Of a stretch of DNA of 18,529 nt, positions 6,812-18,251 are shown one piece after another. The stretch lies in the NCBI GenBank assembly GCA_027604665.1, contig JADGIZ010000241.1, positions 1 to 18,529 of the forward strand. The letters are read 5' to 3'. The notes under the pieces are model-generated. The model saw nothing but the letters and a program-made list of their open reading frames with translations. It searched no databases and was not told the DNA's origin. The stretch is from Polyrhizophydium stewartii (taxonomy: Eukaryota; Chytridiomycota; Chytridiomycetes; Rhizophydiales). Positions within the stretch are counted from its first letter, which is position 1; every line of letters begins with the position of its first letter. The translations under genes were made by a program, and so were the position numbers.

Positions 6812-9800
6812 CTACCTCGTGAAATGCTGCATCTGCAGGAGCAGATCGGGGTCCGTGGCGGCGAGCGCCTGCTGCAGCTGCACCGAGCCGCCCAGCTTGC
6901 GCTCGAGCTCGGCCATGTTCGTGCGCAGAAAGTGCGCCAGCGAGTCGTTGACAAGCACTGGATCGCGCTCCTGCAGCGCCTCCCACCGCGTCTTGTCCAG
7001 CGAATCCTCGTCGTCGTCCATGTCGCGCGGCTCGTATGCGAACACGGTCGACCTGCGTGTTGCGTGTGCGTATAGGTCAGGCCCGGCGCGCACCGAGTGA
7101 GAAGGGGTCAGCAAGCTGCAGTGTGCACGCGAGTGTCTGCTTGGAGGCAGCACGGTCAAAACTCAACTCTTCCTTGTCCAGGCCAGCGATCTCGGCCGCC
7201 ACGCTCGTGAGCACGCCAAAGACGCCGTTGAGGCGCGCGAGCACGGCCGGATGGCCCGTGCCGAGAAGGTTGGCCATGGCGAGCGCCGTCAGCTTGCGCT
7301 GCTTGCCGTGGCCCATGGCGTCAAACTGCGCAGCCGGGGTGAGATTAGCAAGTCAGTCCCGCAGCGCAACGCCAGCCGCCTCGCCGCTTCCCCACCTTCT
7401 CGACCCACAAGTCGAGCAGAGGCCCAAGCACATCGGCCACGGGCGGGTTCGACGTGGCGCCGACGTGGTCGATCGCGCCGATAAAGGTCACTGGATCGTA
7501 GATGGCGATGCGCGCCAGGATCGCAAGGAACCCAACGACGACGAGGTTGATCTCGCCGCGCTGCAGCACCAGCGACAGCATCTTGGCAAACAGACTGCTG
7601 CTCGAAATGACCTGGCTGATGGCGCCAAAGCAGTTGGCCGCATGGCACGCCTGCACGATCGTGTCCACCGTGCGCATGAGCGCGTTGGACGCCTCGGCAC
7701 GCAGCTCGCCCAGCATGCCCGCGATCGTGCTCATGATCGGCATGGCGTTGGCCTGCAGCACCGCGAGCGGGTCCAGCACCACATACGCCTCGACAATGTG
7801 CAGCACGCGCTTGAGGTTCTCGCTTCCAAATGTGATCAAGTGCGTGGCGTACGGCACCAGAGCCACAAGCTCGGGCGTTGCGGCGGGCGCGTTCTGCACC
7901 GTCACGAGCCACAGCTCGAGACCCTCCTCGATCAGGTAAAGATGGCCGGGCTGCGTTGGTTCTTTGGCATGAGCGGCGCACGCAAGCTGACAATGCGATT
8001 TGGGAGAATCGCAATCAACGCTCACCTTGGATGTGTCCACGCTTTGCTCAAGGATCGGCAGCACAAGCCCGTGCAGCTGCGCCGAGTCACCACGCAGCGA
8101 CTGCGATTTGGCTTGGTGTCAGCAAAACAGCCGTCGCGCCAGCGCTGGCAGCTTGCGCTGCTGCCGCGTCGCACCTTCATCAGCTTGGTCATGATCGACA
8201 CGATCGATGCGCGGAACATGTTCTCGCTCTCGGCGCGCTCCCACAGCTGCGGAAGCACCGTGAGGATCGGGCCGACGAACGGCAGGATCTAATCGACCAA
8301 AGTCAACATCAACTCGGAGCGTGCAGCCTACACGCTGTCGCACACAAGCACACCTTGCCCTCCATCCTCTCGATAATGACAAGAAGGCATCCAAGGATGC
8401 GCATCTTGGACTCAAACTCGTCCGTGTCCTCGAGCAGCTGCATAAACAGCGGCACACACGGCTCGAGGAAGCGCAAAAAGTCCTCGGGCACAAAGTCAAA
8501 GTCGTCGACACAGCGGCGCAGGTCCGACACGGCCGTCAGGCGCACAACCAGGTCCTCGCCGCGCATCATGAGCGACATGACCGTCTCGTACAGCGCGGGT
8601 CGGATATTCGCCGGCGCCTTGACCGAGATCCAGCGGCCAATGAGCCACGAGATGCGCCGGCGCATAATCTTGTGCCTGCACGCGCATCGCAGCAAGTCAG
8701 CAGCTGAGGGTGCGCTATGCCAGAGAGTGAGGCCTCGCTTTGCGGCTCACCACGGCTCCTTGCGCTGTGCCTCGTGCACCAGATGAGACATGGCCCACTG
8801 GGCAAAGTCAAAGAGGTCGTACAGGTCGTGGGCGGCAAGGCCCGCGGCAGCCATCACGGCGTCTTTGAACAACACGTTCTCCTGCGTCGTCGGCACTGTC
8901 GAGCAGGGCAAGCAGTCAGTCCACCTCAAATACCGCCGCCGACAAAATGTAGGACGCCCGCGACAGGCAGCTCACCTGACACCTCGCCAATCAGGCGCAC
9001 GAGCACGGGGCACAGCATGTCGCGGTTCTTGGCCACAAGATCCATCAGCACGCGCTCGGCGCACGCCTTGATGCTAAACTCCCACTGGTCCGTCTCCTCT
9101 TCTTGCGCAAACGACTCGGGGTCGTCCTCCCACGTCGCCAGGTCCTCGCGCGAAAGGCGGATGTAGTGCGTCACGAGCAGGCGGAAGAGGCCCATCACCG
9201 AGTCTGGCATGAACAGCTGCGAGTCGAGCGTCTGGACGACAAGCGGCATGCGACCCGCGCCGCTGTCGGCTGCGAAGGCCGGCGAATAATAAATTAGAGA
9301 AAGCGTGCGCGCAGACAAGGCGGACATCGCAGCTCATCCAAACGCACACTTGAGCGTGTTAAACGACGGGTTCTTGACAACCAGCTTGAGCAGCTTGAGT
9401 CCCTGCAGAACAATCTTCTCGGACGTTTCGTCGTCTGGGCATGACACAGCCACCACAGCAGCAATCTCAGCAAAGGACACACCAAAGTAGGCTCGTATCG
9501 CTCAAGGCTCACCGTCTACAGCCGGCGTGCTTTCGAGCAGTGTCCAGTAGAAGCGCAGGATCGTGATTCCATGTGGCGACAGCACAAAGTTGACCACACG
9601 CTCCTGCAGCAAGTCAATGTAGAGCTTTCCGACAAGGATCGAGATGGACGACAGGGTGGCATAGATACCCGAGCTCGCCTTGGGGATCGTGCTTCCTGTG
9701 CAAACTCAGGGGAGTGAGTCAAAGCAAGTCTGTGATGCGGATGGAGGGCAGCGAGGCAACGCACGGATCTTCATGAATGACTGCAGATAGTCCAGAAGCC

Positions 9801-11041
9801 TCAATGTAAAGGTCTACGTTGCGCGCGATGCCAGTCAGCCACTCTCATCTGACTGAGTTTACACTCGTCCGACGCTAATCTCACGGTGACGCCTTCGTTC
9901 TTGTCAAAGTCGGGGAAGCCCTGCACAATGAGACGCCTGAGGCACTTGAGCGCAACGCGCGCGAGCGTCAGGATCTCGTCGAGCCCGCTCTGCGGATCGT
10001 CGACCCTAATGCGGGCAGCGAGCTCGAGGAATGCGTTGGCGCGGTCGTAAAACAGGCCCGACACGAACGAAAAGATTGCCGGCGCGTTGTTGTACAGCTC
10101 GCGGCGGCTGGCCGGAAGCACCTTGCTGCACATCGCCTTGACGACGTGGTGCAGCGTGTAAAGCGAGTTGTACTGCGTGCTCTTTGTGGCCTCGTCGAGC
10201 GGCGGCGGCGCGGCAAAGCTTGCTTGGACTATCGGGAATAGCGTGCTGATCAGGTTTGGCCTGCGTTCAGGGGCGAGGTGTGTCAGCAAGTCCGCGCGCT
10301 GTTGGGGTGCATCCAGCCCGCACCAGTCGTTTGGGAAGTCGGCGCGGGCGATCTTGGACGTGACGATGGCCTGCTGGATCGCGAGCTGGCACCACCGCAC
10401 ATGATCGTCAGCTCGGGGCTGTGCCGCGCGGCTCGCATGGGTGCACAAGCACACGAACCTTGCGGAGGGGCTCGTCAAAGACGGCGATCTGGCGCTGGCG
10501 GATGTGCGCCTTTTCGTCGGGCACGATGGACCTGGGCGGGTCGCATGCGGGGTGAGCGAACAGCGCACATCCGGCCAAAGAGGCTAGCTCTGCCGCCGGC
10601 ACGCACGGCTTGGCGGTCTTGTGCCAGTACTTGGTGATGCCGTTCTTGAGGTGAATGATGGCCAGCGACCGCAGCCTCGTGTCGAGCGACCTGTCAAAGT
10701 AGATGTCCTGCAGCCGCGGGCGGTCGAGGGCGGCGGCCGCAGCGTGCGAGAGAAGCAGCGGTCAGCGGCAGGATGATGGGCTCCGCAGCGCAACAGCCGC
10801 CGCGCAGAGGCCGGACGGCTGGGGTGGACACGGGGACAGCGACGGCGACCGGCGGGATCCGGTGTCGTCGGCAGCGCTCTCGCCAGCTGCAGCAAGGTGC
10901 CCGGCGCACCTGCAGCGTCATGTGGAACATTGGGCTCTTCTCCCACTCAGCGAGCACGCCCTCGCCTGCCCTGCGCTCGGCCTCGTCGTGCGAGGCGGCC
11001 TGGGCCAGCACCGCGCACAGCTGCGTCTTTGGGTCCGACAT
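6812..11041 (-). CDS. IPO11: Importin-11 (Kap120-type karyopherin-beta)
   Basis: Fifteen minus-strand exons encode about 1006 residues (human importin-11 is ~975). Exons: 11041-10910, 10707-10607, 10531-10459, 10385-9885, 9813-9765, 9695-9513, 9434-9350, 9262-8976, 8895-8751, 8675-8354, 8288-8175, 8100-8026, 7950-7396, 7325-7168, 7052-6812. Importin-11 carries cargo through nuclear pores and binds RanGTP through its N-terminus. The importin-beta N-terminal domain spans about residues 20-95 (AERRAGEGVLAEWE, RLRSLAIIHLKNGITKYW). HEAT-repeat segments that match the importin-11 branch follow: SKIARADFPNDW, RRRISWLIGRWISVK, GEDLVVRLTAVSDLRRCVDD, GHLYLIEEGLELWLVTVQNA, GHGKQRKLTALAMANLL. Near the C-terminus is an acidic stretch (MDDDEDSLDK). 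All phases close. The exon 5 and exon 8 acceptors are the least certain. It is divergent from PEX2, with 56 bp between the ATGs. Confidence 0.94.
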
Positions 11042-11097
11042 TCTCGGGGTCAAGGTCTGCCGGGCGGCCCCAAAATCACTTTGTCGCTCGCTCAACC
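11042..11097. promoter_or_regulatory. Shared divergent promoter of importin-11 and PEX2 (56 bp)
   Basis: The start codons of the two divergent genes are 56 bp apart. The spacer includes a CCCCAAAATCACTTTG stretch, less GC-rich than its surroundings, and no clear TATA box. Core promoter elements probably extend into one or both 5' coding regions. The call rests on gene geometry. Confidence 0.7.
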
Positions 11098-12558
11098 ATG
11101 GCGTCGCAACCCGGCGCCGCACCAACGGCTGCGGCCGCACCCGAGCCCGCGCCCGAGACTGGCATCGAACGGACCCACGATCTGCCTGCAGCCGACGCAG
11201 CGGCCTCTACCTCCGTGGTGCCAGACGCCGGTCTGCCAGCTGCGCCTGTCGCCCGTGCGACGACGCCGCTGTCGATGCGCCGGCTGCTGGTGCTGCGGTC
11301 CAGCCAGCTCGACGCCGAGCTGCTCGATAACGAGCTGCGAACGCTGCTTGCAGAACATGTGTCTGGCATGCTGTCGGTTCTCCAGGTCGGCTGCCCGCCT
11401 GTCCGCCCGCACGAAGCCCGGCCGCGCGAGCGCTGACGGTCTGCGCATTCACATGCTTTCTGCAGCCGAGCTTCAAGTCCCGCTTCGAGCCCGAGATCAA
11501 CGCTGCACTCGACTGGCTCTCGAGCGAGGCGATGCTCTACGCAACGGGCACCACATACGGCCTCGCACTGCAGAACCTCAAGTATCGCGACGAGCTGCAG
11601 CACCGCGGGAAGCGTGCGTGCTTGGCGCCACCACCTGCCGCTGTCAACCGTCTCGCTGCTGACCGATGCGCATGGTCTTGCTTTGGCAGACGAGCTTGCG
11701 TCATATATTGCGCCAGTGCCAACCGAGCGTCGCCTGGCGCACGCGATCCTGCGCATCGGCGGAAGCTGGGCCTTTGCACGCATCAACCGGTTCATGACGC
11801 GGCACGGCTGGGGCGACGGATCCGAGGTGCTTTGGCCTCGCTGCAAGCCCCGCTGAGTCGGCCTGTTAACATGTCTGATGTTTGTTCGCCGGTGGCAGGG
11901 ACCGACCAGGTACTCCATCTGGCGCTGGGTCCAGCGGCTCGAGCTGGGATACAAGATCGCATCTGTTGCCAACTTTCTCGTCTTCCTGCTCAATGGCCGG
12001 TACGAGATTCATCATACGACCTCCGAGCGGCGTTGCGAGTCGGCTGGAGCTGACGCATCGCTGCCACAACCAACGCTTGATAGGTACCGCTCGCTGCTTG
12101 ATCGCGTTCTGGGCATGCGCGTCGTGTACGCCCAGCAGACCATGTCGCGGATGATCAGCTTCGAGTTCATGAACCGCCAGCTTGTCTGGCATGCCTTCAC
12201 GGTGAATCACGCATCGCAATGTCGCGCACCCGTAGGCCCTGTCGCTGACAGCCGCTGGTCAATCCAGGAGTTTTTGCTCTTCATCATCCCCTACGTCAAC
12301 CTCAATGCCGTGCGTCGCATGATCAAGCGCCAGTTCCGCCAGCGTCAAGAAGTCGATTTGCCAGCCCACCTGTGCGCCGTCTGCTTCAGCAAGAACAGGA
12401 CGTCGACGGTGCTGCATGTGCCGTACGAGACGCAGTGCGGCCACACATACTGCTACTACTGCATCAAGACCGAGATGCTCGCTGATCCGGCGTTTGCCTG
12501 CCCGCGCTGCGGCGAGACAGTCAAGGACATCCGCCGCTCGGCAGTCTCGTTGGAATAA
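11098..12558 (+). CDS. PEX2: PEX2, peroxisomal membrane RING-finger E3 ubiquitin ligase
   Basis: Six exons (11098-11385, 11466-11613, 11690-11826, 11899-11999, 12084-12201, 12268-12558) encode 360 residues. PEX2 forms, with PEX10 and PEX12, the peroxisomal ubiquitin-ligase channel that modifies and recycles the import receptor PEX5. After a variable Ala/Pro-rich N-terminus (1-60) comes the conserved membrane part: SQLDAELLDNELRTLL, GLALQNLKYRDE, RRLAHAILRIGGSWAFARIN, YKIASVANFLVFLLNGRYRS, SFEFMNRQLVWHAFTEFLLF. The C-terminal C3HC4 RING is complete: Cys300, Cys303, Cys321, His323, Cys326, Cys329, Cys342 and Cys345. ATG 11098 is the first Met in frame. Introns 4 (84 bp) and 5 (66 bp) are multiples of three without in-frame stops, so a continuous ORF runs through them; both are still called introns because their removal restores the family sequence at GR|YRS and FT|EF. 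The stop codon is 59 bp from that of SPT6. Confidence 0.94.
12000..12083 (+). other. PEX2 intron 4: in-frame, stop-free, 84 bp
   Basis: The GTACGAG donor and TTGATAG acceptor interrupt the arginine codon of the conserved GRYRS motif. The 84 bases carry no stop in the PEX2 frame, so retention would insert 28 residues between two membrane segments. The family pattern supports removal. Confidence 0.75.
12202..12267 (+). other. PEX2 intron 5: in-frame, stop-free, 66 bp
   Basis: The GTGAATC donor and ATCCAG acceptor lie in phase 0 within the conserved WHAFTEFLLF stretch. There is no stop in frame, so retention would add 22 residues. A CTGACAG-like branch-site word precedes the acceptor. Removal restores the family sequence. 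Confidence 0.75.
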
Positions 12559-12617
12559 ATGGGTGCGCCTTTGTAGATTTGCTCTTCATTTGGATCGCGC
12601 TCGTCGCTCGGGGGAGG
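12559..12617. other. Convergent 3' spacer between PEX2 and SPT6 (59 bp)
   Basis: Only 59 bp separate the two stop codons. No polyadenylation hexamer was seen on either strand. The two 3' UTRs must overlap as antisense transcripts, or extend into the opposite coding region. Confidence 0.6.
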
Positions 12618-15600
12618 CTAGTACTGGCCGGACCGCGACGGATACGACGATCCCGGCGCAGGCGCGCCGTACGCGCGCGGATCCGGCCGGCCGTAGTCTG
12701 GTCGCGACGAGCGGGCATACGGGGCCATGTCGACGCCACGGCCGGTGGACAGATACGCCGAGCCGCTGGACGCATTGTGCGGTGCATACGGCTGCTGCTG
12801 GTAGCCATACGAGTGCTGGCTCGTGGACGGCATGCCGCCGCGCACCGATGGGGCCGGCTGCATCGACGGGTGCATCGAAGTGCGAGACGTGCGAGCACTC
12901 GAGGCACGCTCGCTCTCGTTCTGCTTGAAGTACGCAAGCATGTCGTCGATTTTGGTGAATGTGCGCTTGCGGAACTCGTAGCCCTCGGGGCGGACGACAA
13001 CGTACTCGTGCTTGACCCGGTTCTGCGGGTGGCGGTACACGAGATAGAAGTAGCCCGGCTTGCGCGCAACGAGGATGAAGCCGTAGGCCGACCGCCTCAT
13101 TGCGTTGGACTGCTCGGTCACAAAGGCGACTGCGCGTGGGTCAACGGTTAGCCATCACGGCAAACGATTTCCGCACGACGCAAGCACATACACATCTCAT
13201 CGAGAGACTTGCGCGCAAACTTGGGGTGGTTCATCAGCTGGCCGATGCGGCGCGTCATAGGCTCGATGTACTCGGCAATGATCTGGTCAATTTCCGAGAA
13301 CGTCTTGTTGTCAATCTTGAGGATCCTGCCGAGCGTCCACTCGTTCTCCTTGTCAAACTCAACAACGTCTGCCTGCAGAGTCAGCCACCGCGTCATACAC
13401 CGTGCGCGGCACCCTATCTATCGCCAGCCACCCACCGACGTGCTGGTAGATGCCGTCGTCAATCTTCCACGTGATCGAGATGTGGTCGTTGCCGCGCGTC
13501 GACGGCCGAATAATGACCTCGCCGCGCGGCCGTTGCGCGAGATAGTTCTCAGCCGCCACATGATCCATACTCTTGAAGAACGGGTGCTGGATCACGCGCA
13601 TCTGTTTTTGCGGCTTGGCCATGAACTTGAGGGCTGCGTGAGTTTGCCGCGTCGCGCATCGTCAGCTGGATAACGGAAGCTGGCAACACAGCTTCAGCTC
13701 AGGACCTACCCTTGCTGGCGGCGATATCCTCGCGCTCCTTGGCCAGGTCAAAGTAGTGGTCGCGCTTGAACTGCGTGCTGCTGCTTTCGTCCATCTCCGT
13801 CGAGAGAGCCGTGAGCTCGAGCGTCATGCGCTGCTTGTTGACCTCGCCAATCTTGACCTTGATTGCATCGTCGGGCTTGTACCGCTCCGTCAGCGAAGGC
13901 AGCCCGTACGTGTCGTCGATGTTGCGCGCGTGCGCAACGCCCTCGAGCCCGTTCGCCATACGGCAAACAAGGAGGCGGTCCTTGACGCGGGTAATCTGCA
14001 CCGACGTGATCAGGCCAGAGTAAAGCGTGTCGTCCGACTCGCCTGTGAGCATGGTGAAGACTTGGTCAAACGTCGCGCCGGCAAACGGCTGACGCCGCTC
14101 GCTGTACGGGTTGAGGATCTCGTCGCGGATCTCATTGAGGCAAATGCGCTTGGGCTGGTGGATCCGGCGCTCCAGCTCGATCGCGTAGTCGTCGAGCATC
14201 AGCAGATTCAGGCGGCCGCGGTTCTCGTTCTCAAAGAGATATAGAATGTGTTGCGACGGGGCCTCCTCATCGAGTCCAACTTCGTCCATGTCGAGCGCGT
14301 CTGCCGCCATTTTGCGGGCCAGATCGTAGTCTTCCGGGTGCACGCGCGTGTCGTCCAGATAGTCGAAGCGCGAGTCGCCGTACACGAGATGCCACTCGCG
14401 GATGCGGATGAACGAGGCGCAGTTGAGGAAGATCTTTGCCGCGCATAGACTCTTTTGCACAAGATCGGCGCGCGACTCGAGCTTGCCGCCCTGCATTGGC
14501 CGCGCCGCGCGTTAGTGAGACCCATGGGTAGCTAGCATCTCTGCTCAAGGGCAGGCTCTGCTTACAGAGCGGATGATCTTGGAAATGATGGCCTGCGCCT
14601 TGCGCGGACCCAGTCCGCACACAAACGGTAGCGTGTTCGCAAGGTGTGGGTAGGCCGCGGCCAGGTTGATATCAACTCCGCAGCTGTTGACGACGTTAAT
14701 GAAGGCACGCTCAAGCGATATGCGCAGTTTGTCGTCTGGCAGCTGATGAATCACGAGACAGAGCTGTCTGTCAGACGCTGCCGCGAGGACGCTCAGGGGT
14801 GCCGCAGGCAAAAACTCACCAGATGCTGGAGGGGGTGGATCTGCAAACTCTTGATGTCTTCGTCGACGTTGAATAAGCCTGCATATTCCTGCGTCGGATC
14901 CTGGACCTTGCGGCCGAGCGACACGCAATAGCGCACGAGCATCGGATAGTCTTTGCCCGGAAACTCGCGCTCGCCGCGGCGCGAGTGCATGTACACCCGC
15001 GCGGCCTCGTCGTCGACCATCAAGATCTGAGCGTGGTTGCGCAGCCGGCCATCGTAGCTGGCCGCACCCAAGCTTTCCTCGATGTTCTTGAACAGCACCG
15101 TCAGCGTGTTGGGCTTGAAGCCGCCAACAGCAACGACCTCGACGCGATGTCGCGAGGCGAGATCCACAAGAGCCTGCATCTCCTGGTGGTTGTCGAGCCT
15201 GTTCAGGTTGTCGATCCGGATGTACTCTGCGAGCTCGCCAAAGCGGTTGACCACAGTGGCAAACGTCGGCGAGTTGCGCTCGCCTTCGCCCCACGAAACA
15301 GACATGACGATCGGGCCGCCCTCGGTCGAGTCTGCGTCGTCGGCTTGATGCGACGGCTTGTATGGCGCCATGTCGATGCGCGCGTGCATAGACTGCTGGC
15401 ACGCCTTGGCAGCCCACTCGATGGCCTGCTGCGTGAGGCGGTCCTTGAGCCACTTGGCACACTGCGGGAGCAGCAGATCCTTTGCCGCGTGCTTCGCGGC
15501 TTCGCGGCGCTGCTTGTTCCACTCCTCGGCAAGCTCGTTGAAGTAGTCGTTGCAGATGTACCGCTGGATATCTTGCAGGAGCCGCTCCTCCTCCTCGACG

Positions 15601-18251
15601 CGGACTGTGACCTTGACAAGGCCCTCGCTCTCGGCGGTGGTGATCTGCAGGAACTGGCCATCGGTGAACTTGTACACTGGCTTTTCCTTAATGTACTTGA
15701 AGGGCTGTCAAGGCATGAAGCGTCAGTTCCACCTCGGAGCGCAAAATGAATTCGCTGCGCCGCGGTTGGGCCAGCGCGGAGACAGGCACGCACATAGTAC
15801 GGGTGGCTCGGTTCGATCTCGCGACGACCCTTGTCTGTCGGCTGGACATCAACAACGGCGTCTGTGTAGTAGACTCGGCGGACAAACGACCGCAGTTGCG
15901 GATAAGCAGCAATATCCTGTGCAATCACAAGCCGCGCAGCCTCGAGCGCAGACTCGGGGGTCGGGAAGCGCGGGCAGACAAATCGCGCAGCTGCGGCCAG
16001 CGGCATCTCAAAGTGGTCTTCGGGCATCTGCAGCGACTGCTGCGACGTAATGGAGCCAGCGTAGCGGTGGAGATCGATGCCAAAGAGCTTCACGAGCTCG
16101 TCAATGCGATTTCGCTTGGCATCCTCGTAGTCGCGCCGCCACGCCGCGCGCTTGAAGGTGCGCTTCTTGTTAAGCGACTGCTGGTGAGCCTCGATCTCAA
16201 GCGCGTACGAGAGCTGCATATAGTTCAGAATGTCGTTGATATCGTCGAGCAAGAGAGCGCGGTCGAGTTGAGTGCGTAGGAAGATGTCGCTGTTGATGCG
16301 ATCGCTGATCTTGGCAATGTCCTGCACGAGCGCGTTGACTGTTGCACGCCGGCTCTCAACGCTCATATACTGGTCGTTGAGATCGACAATGCGCCACAGA
16401 TCCGGCAGCTCAAGGAACCCGTCAAAGTAGTCTTTGCGGTGCGCGTAGATGAACGGCACCTCAAACATGTCGCGGCGCATGAAGCGAACAACATGGGTGA
16501 CGGCGCTCAGAAGCTGCGCCTCGCCGGCTTGCGGATGCGACGCGCTTGCCGACGCCTGCCGGTCCTTGAGCATTTGACGCGTGATGAATGTTGCAGCGCG
16601 AGTGATTTCAGCGTCGTCGTTGATGAACGACATTCCCGCGAGCTGTCGGACACAGGGATCAACAGCGGGCAGTCGAATGTTTGCAATGCAAGCATGTGCG
16701 TGCGAGTGTCAGCCCGCATCTTCTGCATTTGAAAATGCGCACGGACAGTGGCCATACCTGGAATCGTTCTGGAATGTCGCGCACGCGGATTTGGTCGTCC
16801 ACCTCGGTGAGCATCTTCTCTGCGATCTCAGTCGGCTCGTAGACCTGAACACAAGCAGCCGGTGGCGACATGAGTGAGTGACACGAACACAGAAACGTCC
16901 GCACAGATACCGCTTATGCCACTCACATCTGAGAGCCGGATATCCTTCTTTTTCGTCGGGACAGCCTCATCGTTCAGCTCCTCGCCTTCGTCCAGCACCT
17001 CGTCCTGCCCATGCATGGGTTTGTCGCCTCGGTCAACAAAGAACAGCAACCACACAACGGCAAAATCGCTCAAGAAAAGCTGGGAAACCTACGGGATACA
17101 GCGCAAAGGCATAGTCGCTGCCGTCGCCGAAAAGATCCATGATTTCCTCCCATGCACCGTCGTCTATGCCGTATGAGATGCCGAGGTTCTTGGCGAATTT
17201 GTGGCGTTCACGACGGAGCCGGATCTTCTCCTTGCGTGCCTCCTCGGTGAGCTCCGGGCCTTCTGCCTCGTCGTCGTGGATGATGAAGTCGTCGAGGTCG
17301 TCGTCGTCGTCGTACATGTCGCGATCGCGCAGGCCTGCATCGACGCGGCGGCGGCCAGAGGAGACACCCTCGGCCTCGTCTTCGTCCTCCTCGAACATGC
17401 GCGCGACATCGTCGCGGCTGCCGTCGGCGCGCTTGCGTAGGCGCTTCCCCTTGGACGAGTCGCCCATGTTCTCCTTGATCAGATCGAGCTCGTCGTCGGA
17501 CAAGGCTTCGTCATCCTCTACGCGGCGGCGCTCTGGATTAAGGCGCACAGACTGTCAGCGACGTTCCGTGATAATCGTGCGGTCAAAAAAAAAGCAGGTT
17601 CGGACCATGGTGGCTCTTCTTGCGCTTCTTGCGCTTGCGGCGGCGCTCCTCTCGGCCCGAGTCGGCGTCGTCCGCCTGGTCGGCGTCCTCGTCCTCGTCC
17701 ACGTCGTCGTCGACGACAAACTTGCGGTCTTCTTCGTCGGGCTCGTCGTCGTCATCGTCTTCATCCTCATCGTCATCGTCGTCACTGTACATCTGCGCAC
17801 ACAATATCACCATCAGCCCCACGAGTTTAGGTCACTGTTGGCCGACGTTCGCCCGTCGGCACGCACCCCGAGCTTGGTGCGCGACGGGCGGGCGGTCTCC
17901 TCGCCCTCGTCGTCCGAGTCGATGACGGCCTGGGCAGTCGGGGGGCTGCGTCAGCGAGCCAGCCCATCACCCCTGCGTACGGCGCCGCCTAGGCGGCAGC
18001 CAGCGCTGTGTCCGCCGCGCAGGACAGGCTCGGGTGCGGCCGGTTGGCCTCTGGCACACCAGCCCTGCGCAGCACGGCGGCCAGCCAACAGAAGCCGCCC
18101 GAGTGCCGACCTGCTTGCTGCGCTTCCTGGGCTTCGATTCGGCGCGGGAAGTGCCTCTGCTGACTGGCCCATCCTCGCCGCCGTCGCTGCTGGCGCGGCC
18201 GTCCTCGCCGCTGCCACCAACGTCGCCAAAGTCGTCCTCGTCTCGATCCAT
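12618..18251 (-). CDS. SPT6: SPT6, transcription elongation factor and histone chaperone
   Basis: Thirteen minus-strand exons encode about 1531 residues. Exons: 18251-18111, 17929-17867, 17792-17606, 17532-17093, 17004-16927, 16844-16758, 16642-15794, 15704-14820, 14763-14566, 14490-13710, 13633-13436, 13368-13192, 13129-12618. SPT6 travels with RNA polymerase II, chaperones histones H3-H4 and binds the phosphorylated Rpb1 linker. Domains in order: acidic Asp/Glu-rich N-terminus (1-160) with the Spt6 core motif DDELDLIKEN; VYEPTEIAEKMLTEVDDQIR before the helical core (~304-610, RFPTPESALEAARLVIAQDI); YqgF/RNase H-like fold (~765-905); helix-hairpin-helix (~930-975, LPFVCGLGPRKAQAIISKI); S1 domain (~1130-1215); tandem SH2 (~1245-1430) with the phosphate-binding Arg in GEVIIRPSTRGNDHISITW; Tyr-rich tail. 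ATG 18251 begins the typical acidic start (MDRDEDDFGD). Exon 1-2, 3-4 and 4-5 junctions are less certain because donors are weak or acceptors alternative. Confidence 0.95.

Noticed and set aside
7036..8292. 418-codon + strand ORF antisense to importin-11
   Set aside because: His/Arg/Gln-rich shadow frame. The minus strand carries a near-full importin-11 match over the same bases.
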